From Desulfobulbaceae bacterium (GTDB taxonomy: Bacteria; Desulfobacterota; Desulfobulbia; Desulfobulbales; SURF-16), in the NCBI GenBank assembly GCA_002868945.1, contig PKTX01000010.1, positions 2,159 through 55,970 on the forward strand: DNA of 53,812 nucleotides, in the 5' to 3' direction. Every line of letters starts with the position of its first letter. Positions within the stretch are counted from its first letter, which is position 1. Shown here in pieces: positions 43,359 through 52,639 of the stretch. The notes below the pieces were generated by a model that saw only the letters and a list, made by a program, of their open reading frames with translations, had not been told where the DNA came from and did no database searches. The translations under genes and the position numbers were made by a program.

Positions 43359-45094
43359 TCCTGACCTTCCTCCCCGGCGGCCTCGCCCAGCTTGCGCCGC
43401 GCCACCGCCTTTTTCTTGGCATCCTCGTATAACTGCACGGCCCGCTCATAATGTTCGGCGGCCTTGTCGCGTGCGCCTGTCTTCAGATAGGCATCCGCGA
43501 GATGTTCGTTAATGGTGGGGTCTTCGGGTTGCATCTCCCAGGCCTTTTTCAGCTCCTGGACGGCCTTGCCAAACTCTCCGCGCTTATAATAGACCCAGCC
43601 CAGCGAATCGCGGATAAAACCGTCATCGGGCCGGGCCGCCACAGCCCTGCTTATGTAATCAAGGGCCTTGTCCAGATGCTTGCCCGCATCCGCCCAGGTA
43701 TAGCCCACATAGTTGAGGGCATAGGGATTATCAGGTTCCAGCTCCAGCACCTCGATCATGCGGACCATGGCACCATCCAGCCGTCCTATCCTGTCGAGAT
43801 AGAGGCCATACTCGAAACGGACACGGCCCTCCTTCGGAAAGACTTCCAGGGCGCGCTCAAAGGTGGCCAGCCCTTTTTGCGGCTCATTGTTTTTTTGGTG
43901 GATGGCGGCCAGCAGAAAGTAGAAGCTCTGGTAGCGGGAGCCGCTTTCCCGGACGGCATCTTCCAGGATATCCACGGCAGTGGCCAGTTTCCCCTCATCC
44001 TGATAGAGACGAACCAGCATGAGGACGGCATCCTCATACTCCTTGGAGTCCACCGGCACCTCTGCCAGAACCTGTTTGGCCCGTGAACTGTCGCCTGACT
44101 CGTAGTAGGAGAGGGCCAACAGGGGCCTGACAATATCCATGTCAGGATAGTCAACCAGCATGCCCTGCAGATGGGCAATGGCTGCGGCAAATTTCTTCTG
44201 ATCAAGCAGGAGACGGCCGATGGCCAGGTCCACCTTGGCCGGTTCCTCACTGATCTCCCTTAATTTTTTCAGCTCAAGCACGGCCTGATCCGGCTCATCG
44301 AGAATCATGTAGAGGCCGGCCAGCTTGCGGAGAGTGGTCTCATTACCGGGGTCCTCGGCCAGCAGCCTCCTGTAGATTTGTACCGCTGTCTCATAATCCC
44401 TGATCTGCTCATAGAACTCTGCTGCATCCAGGGCCTGAAGAGTGGACCAGTTCAGACCGAGAACCTTGTCATACATCTCCCGGGCCAGCTCCATCTCGCC
44501 CATGGCCCGATACAGTTTGGCCAGCATGACGGTACCGGAGTAGGAATCGGGTTCCTGGGCCACATGCGCCTCCAGGGCGACCCGCGCCTCCTCGAAGCGC
44601 TCATGACGAAAATAGAGGTAGCCCAAGGTCAGACGGCTATGATTATCCCGGGGATTGGCCTCGATATTTTTCCGGAGAATCTCGATGGCCTTCTCCGTCT
44701 TGCCGAGATTCTCGAAGATGCCGGCCAGTTCAAGACGGGACTGATTATCGTCCGGACCGTTCTCAAGAATTTTGCCGAGCTCCATAGTGGCCTGTTCCTT
44801 TTTGCCCATGGCAATGAGCAGATAGGCCAGACGCTGATGAAGATAGGCGGAATCCTGATCACAGACCAGGGCCTTGGTATAGGCATCCTGGGCCTCTTCC
44901 AGGCGCCCCTGCATCTCGGCAAAACGTCCCCAGGAGAAGTAGAAATAGGCGCAGGCTGGATCATCCGGTTCAACAACGGCTGCCTCGTCCGGCGTCTCCA
45001 ACCGGGTACCGGCACAGGAGGCCGTCACAAGGGCCAGCCCAAGCAGCAGCAGAAAGCGGAAGATACTATTTCTGGAATATCCGACGTTGATCAT
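43355..45094 (-). CDS. TPR-repeat lipoprotein
   Basis: About 579 residues. The signal peptide has a lipobox (FRFLLLLGLALVTASC). The rest is almost wholly tetratricopeptide repeats, with many motifs such as AYFYFSWGRFAEMQGRLEEA, and ends in a basic KKKAVARRKLGEAAGEEG tail. I chose ATG 45094 (MINVGYSRNSIFRFL) for the best signal peptide; ATG 45112 and 45130 are possible. It is probably a periplasmic scaffold held to a membrane. Followed with overlap by the DUF4292-like lipoprotein gene. Confidence 0.85.
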   Translation of the reverse strand: MINVGYSRNSIFRFLLLLGLALVTASCAGTRLETPDEAAVVEPDDPACAYFYFSWGRFAEMQGRLEEAQDAYTKALVCDQDSAYLHQRLAYLLIAMGKKEQATMELGKILENGPDDNQSRLELAGIFENLGKTEKAIEILRKNIEANPRDNHSRLTLGYLYFRHERFEEARVALEAHVAQEPDSYSGTVMLAKLYRAMGEMELAREMYDKVLGLNWSTLQALDAAEFYEQIRDYETAVQIYRRLLAEDPGNETTLRKLAGLYMILDEPDQAVLELKKLREISEEPAKVDLAIGRLLLDQKKFAAAIAHLQGMLVDYPDMDIVRPLLALSYYESGDSSRAKQVLAEVPVDSKEYEDAVLMLVRLYQDEGKLATAVDILEDAVRESGSRYQSFYFLLAAIHQKNNEPQKGLATFERALEVFPKEGRVRFEYGLYLDRIGRLDGAMVRMIEVLELEPDNPYALNYVGYTWADAGKHLDKALDYISRAVAARPDDGFIRDSLGWVYYKRGEFGKAVQELKKAWEMQPEDPTINEHLADAYLKTGARDKAAEHYERAVQLYEDAKKKAVARRKLGEAAGEEGQE

Positions 45095-45270
45095 GAATCT
45101 TTCAGTTGGCATAGAGTCATTGGGCACCATGGGCGGCAGAGAGGCTCAACAACAGGAAACGCTCAGCACGGGGAGCGACGGGAAAGGCATCCTGCCTCCA
45201 TAACAGCCGCCAGGGAGTGCAACACCTTTAAAATCAATAAAAAAACAAAGAGTGTCATTCTATCGTGAAT

Positions 45271-45849
45271 CTACAGAGGGGTAAAGCACTTCTCTTTGAT
45301 AAAGCGGCAACGCTCGCTGATGGCAATACACTTTCTCGCCAGCACCCAGAAAGGCACCTGCTGACGCTCATCCTGGCAGAGGCCCAGCACCAAGGTGTTA
45401 AGGTGCTCGATATAGGCCTGGTTCAAGGCGGCCTTGCCCGGCGCGGCGATGAGGGGGATACCCGGCTGCACGACACAAAGCCCGGTGAAAAAACGGTTGG
45501 TGGCGGCAAAACAGCGCGCAACATAGTGCTGCAGCGCCTCAAAATCCACCTGGGTGCGGCCCTGAATATCGGCCAGGGTATAGGCCAGCATATCCAGGGG
45601 CGTCCGGTCCGTGATAAAATGCCGATGCTGTGACCAGATCTCCTCGGCAGCGGTCAGTATCTTATCCTGAATCCACAATCTGGCATCAAAGTCCATGGGT
45701 GAAGAGGGGCTGACGCCATGCTCGGCAAAGACCGCACTGGTGGTGGTCTCCACAAAGGGGATATCAAGCTCCGCGGCCAGCGTATCAGCCGTGGTTGTCT
45801 TGCCGGTACGATGGCTGCCGCACAGACCGATACCATGATATTTCGTCAC
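45271..45849 (-). CDS. AAA family ATPase/nucleoside kinase-like protein
   Basis: 192 residues. P-loop GSHRTGKTTTADTLA (Walker A) starts near residue 11, and RHFITDRTPLDMLAYTL resembles the DR-type motif of small kinase-like ATPases (AAA_28). No other domain. The substrate is unknown; a nucleotide or nicotinamide-riboside kinase-like role is conceivable. It overlaps pdxA by four bases. Confidence 0.75.
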   Translation of the reverse strand: MTKYHGIGLCGSHRTGKTTTADTLAAELDIPFVETTTSAVFAEHGVSPSSPMDFDARLWIQDKILTAAEEIWSQHRHFITDRTPLDMLAYTLADIQGRTQVDFEALQHYVARCFAATNRFFTGLCVVQPGIPLIAAPGKAALNQAYIEHLNTLVLGLCQDERQQVPFWVLARKCIAISERCRFIKEKCFTPL

Positions 45850-46871
45850 AACACTCTCCCCCTGCTGCGATGGGCGCGGATCTGCCGGGCCATGTCACAG
45901 GCCGCTGCCAGACTGGCCACATCAGCCACCCCCTGCCCGGCAATATCGTAGGCCGTGCCATGATCCACCGAGGTGCGGATAATGGGCAGGCCCAGGGTAA
46001 CATTGACCCCATCACTAAAGTGCAGAAGCTTAAAGGGGATCAGGCCCTGATCATGATACATGCAGACCACTGCGTCAAAATGTCCCTGACTCGCCTTGAA
46101 AAAAACCGTATCCGGCGGCAAAGGTCCCTGCACATGGCGACCGGCGGCCCGGGCCATGGCAACAGCCGGCGCAATGACCTTCTCTTCCTCGTCACCGAAC
46201 ATGCCTGCCTCGCCGCCATGGGGATTGAGCCCGGCCACGGCCAGTCGCGGTTCGGCAATAGCAAAATCATCAACCAGGGCCTGCCAGGTGAGATCAATCA
46301 TTTCAGCCACTGCCGCCCGGGTCACCAGGCCGGGTACCGCAGCCAGGGCGGTATGGATGGTGACCAGGGTAACCCGCAGTCTGGCACCGGCCATCATCAT
46401 GGCATACTGTTCGGTATCACAAAGATGGGCCAGCATCTCGGTATGACCGGGAAAGTGGTAGCCGCCCAAATTCAAGGCCGTCTTGGTGATAGGGCAGGTA
46501 ACCAGGGCGCCGCCGATCCCTTTTTGAAGCAGGGCAACAGACTCTTCAATATAGCGACCCATGGCCCGGCCGGTCTTGGCGGTGGGCCTGCCCCACTGCA
46601 GATCAGCCCGGCAGAGCCGGGCATCGTCCGGAGTATGGACGGCAATGGCACCGGGACGCAGCGACTCTCCAGGCTGCCAGGCAACCAACGGCGCCGGTAG
46701 GCCAATCTCCGCCGCACACCAACTGAGCACCTCCGGGTCGCCGACCACCACCGCATCCGGCAGGCCGGCGCCAAAGAGCCTCAGGATCAGCTCCGGACCA
46801 ATACCCACCGGACAGCCCATACTGATCAGCAGAGGCCTGTTAACTTGCTGGGAGAGAGGCATTTTTTTCAC
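45846..46871 (-). CDS. pdxA: 4-hydroxythreonine-4-phosphate dehydrogenase
   Basis: 341 residues. It opens with LLISMGCPVGIGPELIL. The metal-binding histidines are seen in FPGHTEMLAHLC, NPHGGEAGMFGDEE and MYHDQGLIPFK. It belongs to the PLP (vitamin B6) pathway in the DXP-dependent branch. Four-base overlaps with yraN upstream and the ATPase gene downstream show tight coupling. Confidence 0.95.
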   Translation of the reverse strand: MKKMPLSQQVNRPLLISMGCPVGIGPELILRLFGAGLPDAVVVGDPEVLSWCAAEIGLPAPLVAWQPGESLRPGAIAVHTPDDARLCRADLQWGRPTAKTGRAMGRYIEESVALLQKGIGGALVTCPITKTALNLGGYHFPGHTEMLAHLCDTEQYAMMMAGARLRVTLVTIHTALAAVPGLVTRAAVAEMIDLTWQALVDDFAIAEPRLAVAGLNPHGGEAGMFGDEEEKVIAPAVAMARAAGRHVQGPLPPDTVFFKASQGHFDAVVCMYHDQGLIPFKLLHFSDGVNVTLGLPIIRTSVDHGTAYDIAGQGVADVASLAAACDMARQIRAHRSRGRVL

Positions 46872-47230
46872 CCGGCATCAAAGGCGTTTTTAATATGCTC
46901 AAAAGAAATGGTATCGGCCATGGTGACACCGATCACATCAAAACGAATGGCCTGATCAAAACCGCCATTCCCCAGGAGATACTCCTGGGCAACCCGGACG
47001 ATCTGTCGACATTTCTGCGGCCCCACCGCCTCAAGGCCGGAGCCGAAGGCGCTGCCTGATCTGGTCTTGACCTCGACAAAGACGAGTTCCTTCTTGTCCC
47101 GGGCGACAAGATCAATCTCGCCGCTGCGGGTTCGAAAATTGCGTTCCAGGATACGCAGGCCCTTCTTTTGCAGAAAACGGGCGGCCAGGCTCTCTCCCTG
47201 GCGACCAAGCTCCTTGTTAGCGAGGGTCAT
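46868..47230 (-). CDS. YraN family (UPF0102) nuclease-like protein
   Basis: 120 residues. GRQGESLAARFLQKKGLRILERNFRTRSGEIDLVARDKKELVFVEVKTRSG is the UPF0102 core, with the EIDLVA...VFVEVKTR restriction-endonuclease-like motif. The function is not firmly known; it commonly sits beside rnhB. It shares one base with the rnhB stop and overlaps pdxA by four. Confidence 0.92.
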   Translation of the reverse strand: MTLANKELGRQGESLAARFLQKKGLRILERNFRTRSGEIDLVARDKKELVFVEVKTRSGSAFGSGLEAVGPQKCRQIVRVAQEYLLGNGGFDQAIRFDVIGVTMADTISFEHIKNAFDAG

Positions 47231-47838
47231 CAGATATACTCCTTGACGCCCCGAAAGGTCAAGCGATGCACCGGGCTGGGACCGTGTGCGGCAATGAGGG
47301 CCTTATGGGCCTTGGTGGGATAGCCCTTGTGCTGCGCAAAATTATAGAGGGGGTAGTGCTCGGCAAGATCCGCCATCATGCGGTCACGGCTGACCTTGGC
47401 CAGCACCGAGGCCGCGGCAATGGAGGCGCTTTTGGATTCGCCCTTGATCAGGGCCTGCTGGGGCAGGGCCATGTTGACGGTGAACTTACCATCCACCAGC
47501 AAAAAGGCGGGTTGTTCAGACAGTTTTTCCACGGCCCGTCGCATGGCCAGGAGCGAGGCTTGCAGGATATTGATCTCATCAATCTCGGCAGGCGAACAGA
47601 TGCCGATTGCCATGGGAACCTGCAGATCCTCAAGCAGGGCAAAGACCTGCTCACGGCCTTTGGCGGTGAGTTTCTTGGAGTCTCTGAAGGGGCGGTGATC
47701 CATCTCAGCAGGCAGAATCACCGCACCGGCCACCACCGGACCGGCCAGGGGACCGCGCCCCGCCTCATCAACACCGGCCACCGGCAGTACCCCGTCGGCA
47801 TGGAGTTGCCGCTCATATGCAAAGGTATCCACAGCCAC
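47230..47838 (-). CDS. rnhB: Ribonuclease HII
   Basis: 202 residues. The catalytic carboxylates lie in GVDEAGRGPLAGPVVAGAVI (DEAGRG motif), then DSKKLTAKGRE, VDGKFTV, and SIAAASVLAKVSRDRMM. It removes ribonucleotides from DNA. The start is GTG at 47838 (GGGAG upstream) or the in-frame GTG six bases later. Confidence 0.96.
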   Translation of the reverse strand: MAVDTFAYERQLHADGVLPVAGVDEAGRGPLAGPVVAGAVILPAEMDHRPFRDSKKLTAKGREQVFALLEDLQVPMAIGICSPAEIDEINILQASLLAMRRAVEKLSEQPAFLLVDGKFTVNMALPQQALIKGESKSASIAAASVLAKVSRDRMMADLAEHYPLYNFAQHKGYPTKAHKALIAAHGPSPVHRLTFRGVKEYI

Positions 47839-47994
47839 CGGCTTTTTCTCCCTGCAGATATAACAAAGGCGCCGGTGCAGAGGTTGTCACCACGCCGCAC
47901 CCGCGCCTTCATTGAAGCGAGGTCATTTACTCCCCGCAGGGAGCACCTCTGATACACACTCAGTAGTTCAGAAATGAGTCATTTCCGACACAAA

Positions 47995-48342
47995 CTAGTT
48001 GATGCCGCGCTCACGGATCCGCGCCGCCTTACCACGCAGGTTGCGCAGGTAGTAGAGCTTGGAACGACGCACACGACCGCGGGTAACCACCTCGATCTTC
48101 TCCAGACGCGGGTTATGGAGGGCAAAGACCTTCTCCACACCAACGCCGTGGGAAATCTTGCGGACGGTGAAATTGGCGCCCATACCGCCGTTCTTGCGGC
48201 CGATAACCACGCCCTCAAAGATCTGGATCCTCTCCTTGGCGCCCTCAATAATACGGATATGGACCTTGACGGTATCACCAGGACGAAAATCCGGGAGATC
48301 AAATTTCATGCTTTCTCTTTCAATCTGGTCAATGATGCTCAT
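47995..48342 (-). CDS. rplS: 50S ribosomal protein L19
   Basis: 115 residues from the ATG at 48342 ([31 protein letters not shown]). [38 protein letters not shown] is the L19 C-terminal half. The earlier ATG at 48351 is possible but less typical. Part of the rimM-trmD-rplS cluster. Confidence 0.97.
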   Translation of the reverse strand: MSIIDQIERESMKFDLPDFRPGDTVKVHIRIIEGAKERIQIFEGVVIGRKNGGMGANFTVRKISHGVGVEKVFALHNPRLEKIEVVTRGRVRRSKLYYLRNLRGKAARIRERGIN

Positions 48343-48396
48343 GATCGTCACTCTCTTTTCTTGTCTTTAACCGGTTACTTGCACCGGATATTTATC

Positions 48397-48954
48397 TTAC
48401 AAATCCCGTAAGCCGAGAATTCTATCCAACATAATGGCCACCGCCGACCGAACCGAAAGATGGTTGTAGTCGCCGGTGCCGATAATGGGCGGCAGGCTGC
48501 CGTCCACCATGGTAAACACTTCACTGGTCAACCCCCAGGCCGTGCCGAAGAGCAACAGGTAATGCCCCCCCGCCGCAAGGCCGCTGCGCACATCCTCAAA
48601 GCCGATCTGACTGTTGCGGCAGGCCGCGCCGGTGGCCAGGATAGTGGGTCTGCCGCCTCGGGCGCAGGTAACCCGCTCAAAAAGCTCCGCGAGATCCGTA
48701 CAGACCTCCAGCACGGTCAAGGCCTCTTTACGGTCGCGGTTATAGCTGGCACCGTAGCCCTCCTGCCAGTGACCGACGATCTCAGCGACAAGCTCCTGCT
48801 GGTCGCTGAAGGGGGTGACGATATAGACCGTACCAACCCCGTAGGTGCGCCCTGCCCTGGCCAGATCATGGAGATCAAGATTGGTTACCGCCGAACCGAT
48901 AATCTCCTGATTTTTGTTGTAGACCGGATAATGGATAAGGGCAATATCCAGCAT
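48397..48954 (-). CDS. RNA methyltransferase (PF09936 type)
   Basis: 185 residues. ALIHYPVYNKNQEIIGSAVTNLDLHDLARAGRTYGV is the signature of the SPOUT-like family PF09936 found between trmD and rplS in Desulfobacterota and some others. The SAM region includes YLLLFGTAWGLTSEV. The ATG at 48954 is preceded by GGAG at good spacing; the earlier Met at 48996 overlaps trmD. The RNA target is unknown. Confidence 0.85.
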   Translation of the reverse strand: MLDIALIHYPVYNKNQEIIGSAVTNLDLHDLARAGRTYGVGTVYIVTPFSDQQELVAEIVGHWQEGYGASYNRDRKEALTVLEVCTDLAELFERVTCARGGRPTILATGAACRNSQIGFEDVRSGLAAGGHYLLLFGTAWGLTSEVFTMVDGSLPPIIGTGDYNHLSVRSAVAIMLDRILGLRDL

Positions 48955-48982
48955 GGTTTCCATCTCCGGCGCCACTGGCGGC

Positions 48983-49714
48983 CTACAATATGCCATGTTT
49001 CCTCAGGAGGACAAGCTCCTTGGCGCTGAACTCCATGGCGCGGAAGAGGTCCGGCCTTTTATTCTTTGTCATTTCAACTGCCTGCAGCCAGCGCCACCGT
49101 TCAATTCTGGCGTGATCGCCGGAGAGCAACACCTCCGGCACCTCCTGCCCGGCAAAAGAGCGGGGTCGGGTATATTGCGGATACTTCAGGCTGCCGCGAC
49201 TGAAGGTGTCGGCGCTCACCGACTCGGCACATCCGAGAACGCCGGGCAAAAGCCTGGTCACCGCATCAATGATGATCATGGCCGCCAACTCACCGCCGGT
49301 GAGGATAAAGTCGCCGATGGAGATCTCCTCATCCACCTGCTGATCTATATAACGCTGATCCACCCCCTCATAACGGCCACAGACCAGAATAAGATGGGAC
49401 AGTCCGGCAAATTCTTCCGCCACCTGTTGGTCGAAACGTCTGCCCTGGGGGCTGAGCAAGACAACCTTGCCCTCTCCTGCCCCCCTCACCTGATTAGTGG
49501 CGGCCGTCAGTGGTTCCGGCTTCATCACCATGCCTTCGCCGCCGCCAAAGGGACGATCATCGGTCATGGCATGTTTATCCGTGGCAAAATCGCGGATATT
49601 GGTGATACCAACCTCTATCTTACCATCCTGCCGGGCCCGGCGGATAATGCCTTCCTGCAGGGGTGAGCCGAGCAGCTCCGGAAAGATGGTCAGGACATCG
49701 AAACGGAGGCTCAT
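48983..49714 (-). CDS. trmD: tRNA (guanine-N1)-methyltransferase
   Basis: 243 residues, a SPOUT knot enzyme: RFDVLTIFPELLGSPL at the start, RPFGGGEGMVMKPEPL, HLILVCGRYEGVDQRY (trefoil knot) and SIGDFILTGGELAAMII. It makes m1G37 in tRNA. It overlaps rimM by four bases. Confidence 0.97.
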   Translation of the reverse strand: MSLRFDVLTIFPELLGSPLQEGIIRRARQDGKIEVGITNIRDFATDKHAMTDDRPFGGGEGMVMKPEPLTAATNQVRGAGEGKVVLLSPQGRRFDQQVAEEFAGLSHLILVCGRYEGVDQRYIDQQVDEEISIGDFILTGGELAAMIIIDAVTRLLPGVLGCAESVSADTFSRGSLKYPQYTRPRSFAGQEVPEVLLSGDHARIERWRWLQAVEMTKNKRPDLFRAMEFSAKELVLLRKHGIL

Positions 49715-50253
49715 TTTTTCCGGTTGACGTCAAGGAGGCCGTCCGGCAAATCAACAACGATCTTTTCCGGGCCGATTTCCACTAAAAATTCCGGCAGACT
49801 GGGGATAAGCAATTCTTCGTCCCGGTCCCGGACCACCATCACCTCGCCGCCACCGGCAGACATAAGCGATGCCAGTCGGCCCAACACCTGGCCCTGGCGA
49901 TCAACGACCTCGGCTCCCATGACAGTATGCCAATAAAATTCGTCATCCGCCAGAGGGGCCAGATACTCGGGGGGCACCCAGACCTGACAACCGACAAGCT
50001 CCTCTGCCTGGTTCCGGTCAGTGACACCGGCCAGGGCGACAATGGCAAAGTTTCCCTTGATGCGAACCTTTGCCACCTCATACTCATGCGGCTCACCGGC
50101 CTCGGCAAGAAGGATCAGGTGCCGGTATGTCAAAAAGTTACTGGGCCGATCGGCCAGACTGTATATCTTCAACTCACCCCGGAGGCCGTGCGGCTTGCCG
50201 ATCTTGCCGACCTGGATAAGGCCTCCCGGTTTTGTCATTTTATCTACGGTCAC
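49711..50253 (-). CDS. rimM: Ribosome maturation factor RimM
   Basis: 180 residues. IQVGKIGKPHGLRGELKIYSL opens the RimM domain and EFYWHTVMGAEVVDRQG begins the PRC barrel. It assists 30S head maturation with S19. The start is GTG 50253 or ATG 50238 (MTKPGGLIQVG); neither has a clear ribosome binding site, and it follows khpA closely, suggesting translational coupling. Confidence 0.94.
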   Translation of the reverse strand: MTVDKMTKPGGLIQVGKIGKPHGLRGELKIYSLADRPSNFLTYRHLILLAEAGEPHEYEVAKVRIKGNFAIVALAGVTDRNQAEELVGCQVWVPPEYLAPLADDEFYWHTVMGAEVVDRQGQVLGRLASLMSAGGGEVMVVRDRDEELLIPSLPEFLVEIGPEKIVVDLPDGLLDVNRKK

Positions 50254-50256
50254 GAG

Positions 50257-50487
50257 CTATTCAACAATTTCCAGACGCGTTTCCTTATCACGACCAGCAG
50301 TGGCAGCCGTCAGCAACGAGCGCATGGCCCGGGCCGTGCGGCCCTGCTTGCCGATAACCTTGCCGAGATCATCAGGGGCCACCCGGAGCTCTATAACCAG
50401 AGCATCCTCCTGGTCCAACTCCTTGACTTCGACTCCGGCGGCATCATCCACCAGGGCCGTGGCAATATGGCGAATGAGCTCCTGCAT
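50257..50487 (-). CDS. khpA: KH-domain RNA-binding protein
   Basis: 76 residues, a single KH domain: LRVAPDDLGKVIGKQGRTARAMRSLLTAA with the GKQG loop. It lies immediately after rpsP without spacing, the usual position for KhpA, which acts as an RNA chaperone. Confidence 0.95.
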   Translation of the reverse strand: MQELIRHIATALVDDAAGVEVKELDQEDALVIELRVAPDDLGKVIGKQGRTARAMRSLLTAATAGRDKETRLEIVE

Positions 50488-50730
50488 TTACTCTGCAGTA
50501 ACCTTTGCCATCAGGCTCTTGACCGTGGTGGAGGGCACGGCACCCTTGTCCAGCCAATGCTGAAGTTTGTCCTGATGCAGGTTGATCAAGGCCGGCTCCT
50601 GCATGGGGTCATAGGTGCCGACAACATCCAGAAATTTACCGTCCCGCGGCGCCTCTGTATTTGCCGCGACAATACGATAAAAGGGCTTTTTCTTCCTACC
50701 CATTCTGGTCAAACGAATTTTTACAGCCAT
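50488..50730 (-). CDS. rpsP: 30S ribosomal protein S16
   Basis: 80 residues: AVKIRLTRMGRKKKPFYRIVAANTEAPRDGKFLDVVGTYDPM is the S16 core. GGAGAAAAAG precedes the start at 50730. Confidence 0.98.
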   Translation of the reverse strand: MAVKIRLTRMGRKKKPFYRIVAANTEAPRDGKFLDVVGTYDPMQEPALINLHQDKLQHWLDKGAVPSTTVKSLMAKVTAE

Positions 50731-50865
50731 CTTTTTCTCCTTCGAGAGCTACCAGGGCATAAACAGCTGAACGGTCAGCTACCTACCGGCACCTGCATAC
50801 CCTTTTATTATAAATTACAACCTGTTTTCTACCATAGAGGACGCCGCATGCACATGGGGCGTCCC

Positions 50866-52230
50866 TTACCTCATTAAACCCTTGGGCCGCTTACGTCGTT
50901 TCTTGCCGCCCATCACCTTGCCCATGCCGGTGCTCTTGCCCTTCATCTTTTTCATCATCTTGAGCATTTCGGTGTAACTCTTGATCACCTTGTTGACATC
51001 CTGCACAGAGGTGCCGCTACCGCGGGCAATGCGTTGACGCCGACTGGCGGTGATAATCTGATGTTTACGACGTTCATCGGCGGTCATGGAACGAATCACC
51101 GCCTCCACCTTGCCAAGCTCCTTCTCATCGGGCTTGGGCATATTCTGCATCTGCTTCATGCGATTCAGACCGGGGATCATGCCCATGATCTGTTCCAGGG
51201 AGCCCATTTTCTTGATCTGCTGGATCTGATCAAGAAAGTCCTCCATGGTAAAGGCGTCTTTGCGGATCTTCTTGGCCAGTTTGTCGGCCTTCTTTTTGTC
51301 GACAACCTCCTCAGCCTTTTCAATGAGACTGAGGATATCGCCCATGCCCAGGATGCGCGAGGCCACCCGATCAGGATGAAAGACCTCCAGGGCATCCAGC
51401 TCTTCACCAACACCGACAAACTTGATGGGCCGCCGGGTCACCTTTTTGATGGACAGCGCCGCACCGCCGCGGGCATCACCCTCCATCTTGCTGAGCAGGA
51501 CACCGGTAATATCCAGGTCCTCGTTAAACTTTTCGGCAACGGTCACCGCATCCTGGCCGGTCATGGCATCGGCCACAAAGAGGATCTCAGCCGGCTTTAC
51601 CGCCGCCTTGATGTTCTGCAGCTCCGCCATGAGATTTTCATCAACATGGAGACGGCCGGCCGTATCGATGAGCAGGGTGTCGTAGTTGCTCTTCTCGGCC
51701 ACCAGCACGGCATTTTTGGCAATGGTCACCGGGTCCTGATCCACCTTGGAGGGGTGGACCGGGATGTCCAGATTGTTACCAAGAACGGTGAGCTGCTCAA
51801 TAGCGGCCGGTCGGTAGACATCGGCCGGCACCAGGTAAGGTCGGCGCCCCTGCTTGGTCAATAGTTTGGCCAGCTTGCCGGAAGAGGTTGTCTTACCGGA
51901 GCCCTGCAAACCAACCATCATGATAATGGCCGGCCCCTTGCCGCCCAGCTCCAGCGGTTCGGCCTGGCCGCCAAGAAGCTTAACAAGCTCGTCATGGACA
52001 ATCTTGATCACCTGCTGGCCAGGCGAGAGACTGACGGCAACCTCGCGGCCCACTGCCTTTTCCTGGACAGCGGCAATGAAATCCTTGACCACCTTGAAGT
52101 TGACATCTGCCTCCAGCAAGGCCATGCGCACCTCTTTCAAGGCATCCTGAATATTTTTTTCAGAAAGCTTGCCGTGGCCGCGCAGGTCACGGAAGACCTT
52201 ATTTAGGCGATCAGAGAGATTATCAAACAT
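50866..52230 (-). CDS. ffh: Signal recognition particle protein Ffh
   Basis: 454 residues. The N domain is followed by the GTPase with G1 GLQGSGKTTSSGKLA, G3 DTAGRLHVDENL and G4 TGVLLSKMEGDARGG. The methionine-rich M domain follows, with the SRP RNA-binding region RRKHQIITASRRQRIARGSG and a basic tail. It targets membrane proteins. There is no normal Shine-Dalgarno in front of the ATG at 52230; a perfect hairpin stands at 52245-52259. Confidence 0.97.
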   Translation of the reverse strand: MFDNLSDRLNKVFRDLRGHGKLSEKNIQDALKEVRMALLEADVNFKVVKDFIAAVQEKAVGREVAVSLSPGQQVIKIVHDELVKLLGGQAEPLELGGKGPAIIMMVGLQGSGKTTSSGKLAKLLTKQGRRPYLVPADVYRPAAIEQLTVLGNNLDIPVHPSKVDQDPVTIAKNAVLVAEKSNYDTLLIDTAGRLHVDENLMAELQNIKAAVKPAEILFVADAMTGQDAVTVAEKFNEDLDITGVLLSKMEGDARGGAALSIKKVTRRPIKFVGVGEELDALEVFHPDRVASRILGMGDILSLIEKAEEVVDKKKADKLAKKIRKDAFTMEDFLDQIQQIKKMGSLEQIMGMIPGLNRMKQMQNMPKPDEKELGKVEAVIRSMTADERRKHQIITASRRQRIARGSGTSVQDVNKVIKSYTEMLKMMKKMKGKSTGMGKVMGGKKRRKRPKGLMR

Positions 52231-52639
52231 TTTTTATAGTGGTAAGCGCCTGCGGCGCTGTTTGTATCAATATATAAAGGTCACCTTAAAGAGACCCGAC
52301 TCCGGGCGCACCCATAGCCCGGGTATGGAAACAGGTGAAAATACTTGTTTCGCCTGTGGATGTCAAGGTTTTATAGCCTCTCCCTCCACTGCCCCAAAAG
52401 TTCTTGTTGCCCAGGACAAAGGCACAACGTTTCTGGTTCGTCACTGCCTGCGGTGGCTGATGGTGGAATTCTGTCTATGGAGCCACAAAGGGGGTATCGG
52501 GGACCGCTGAAGGGACAAAAACTGTGAATTTTTCAGTTCAGCCTCCTCTTTTCCACCACGAACACGTCTTGCCCTCTTTGTCTCTGTATCTTTGTGTTGC
52601 GGAGATCAGTCCAAAAATCGAACCGAAAAACCCAACAAG
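52231..52639. other. Intergenic region upstream of ffh
   Basis: No gene could be supported. It contains a perfect hairpin AGCGCC-TGC-GGCGCT (52245-52259) near the ffh start, an AT-rich patch (TATATAAAG, possible ffh promoter, 52269-52280) and a stretch of CCACGAACACG and CTTTGTGTTGCGG type that resembles degraded dispersed repeats. A plus-strand frame at 52169-52510 is judged not real. Confidence 0.45.
52245..52259 (-). promoter_or_regulatory. Hairpin in the ffh leader
   Basis: Six-base-pair perfect stem with a three-base loop, ending 15 bases before the start codon, where a ribosome binding site should be. It may influence translation or stability of ffh mRNA. This is a sequence observation only. 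Confidence 0.35.

Noticed and set aside
52169-52510. Plus-strand open frame of 113 codons between ffh and fabD
   Set aside because: Its first part is antisense to ffh, it has no ribosome binding site, and the remainder shows no protein-like pattern.
52231-52639. SRP RNA or tRNA gene near ffh
   Set aside because: I looked for the conserved SRP RNA loop and for tRNA-like cloverleaf features (GTTCGA arm, CCA end) and found none.
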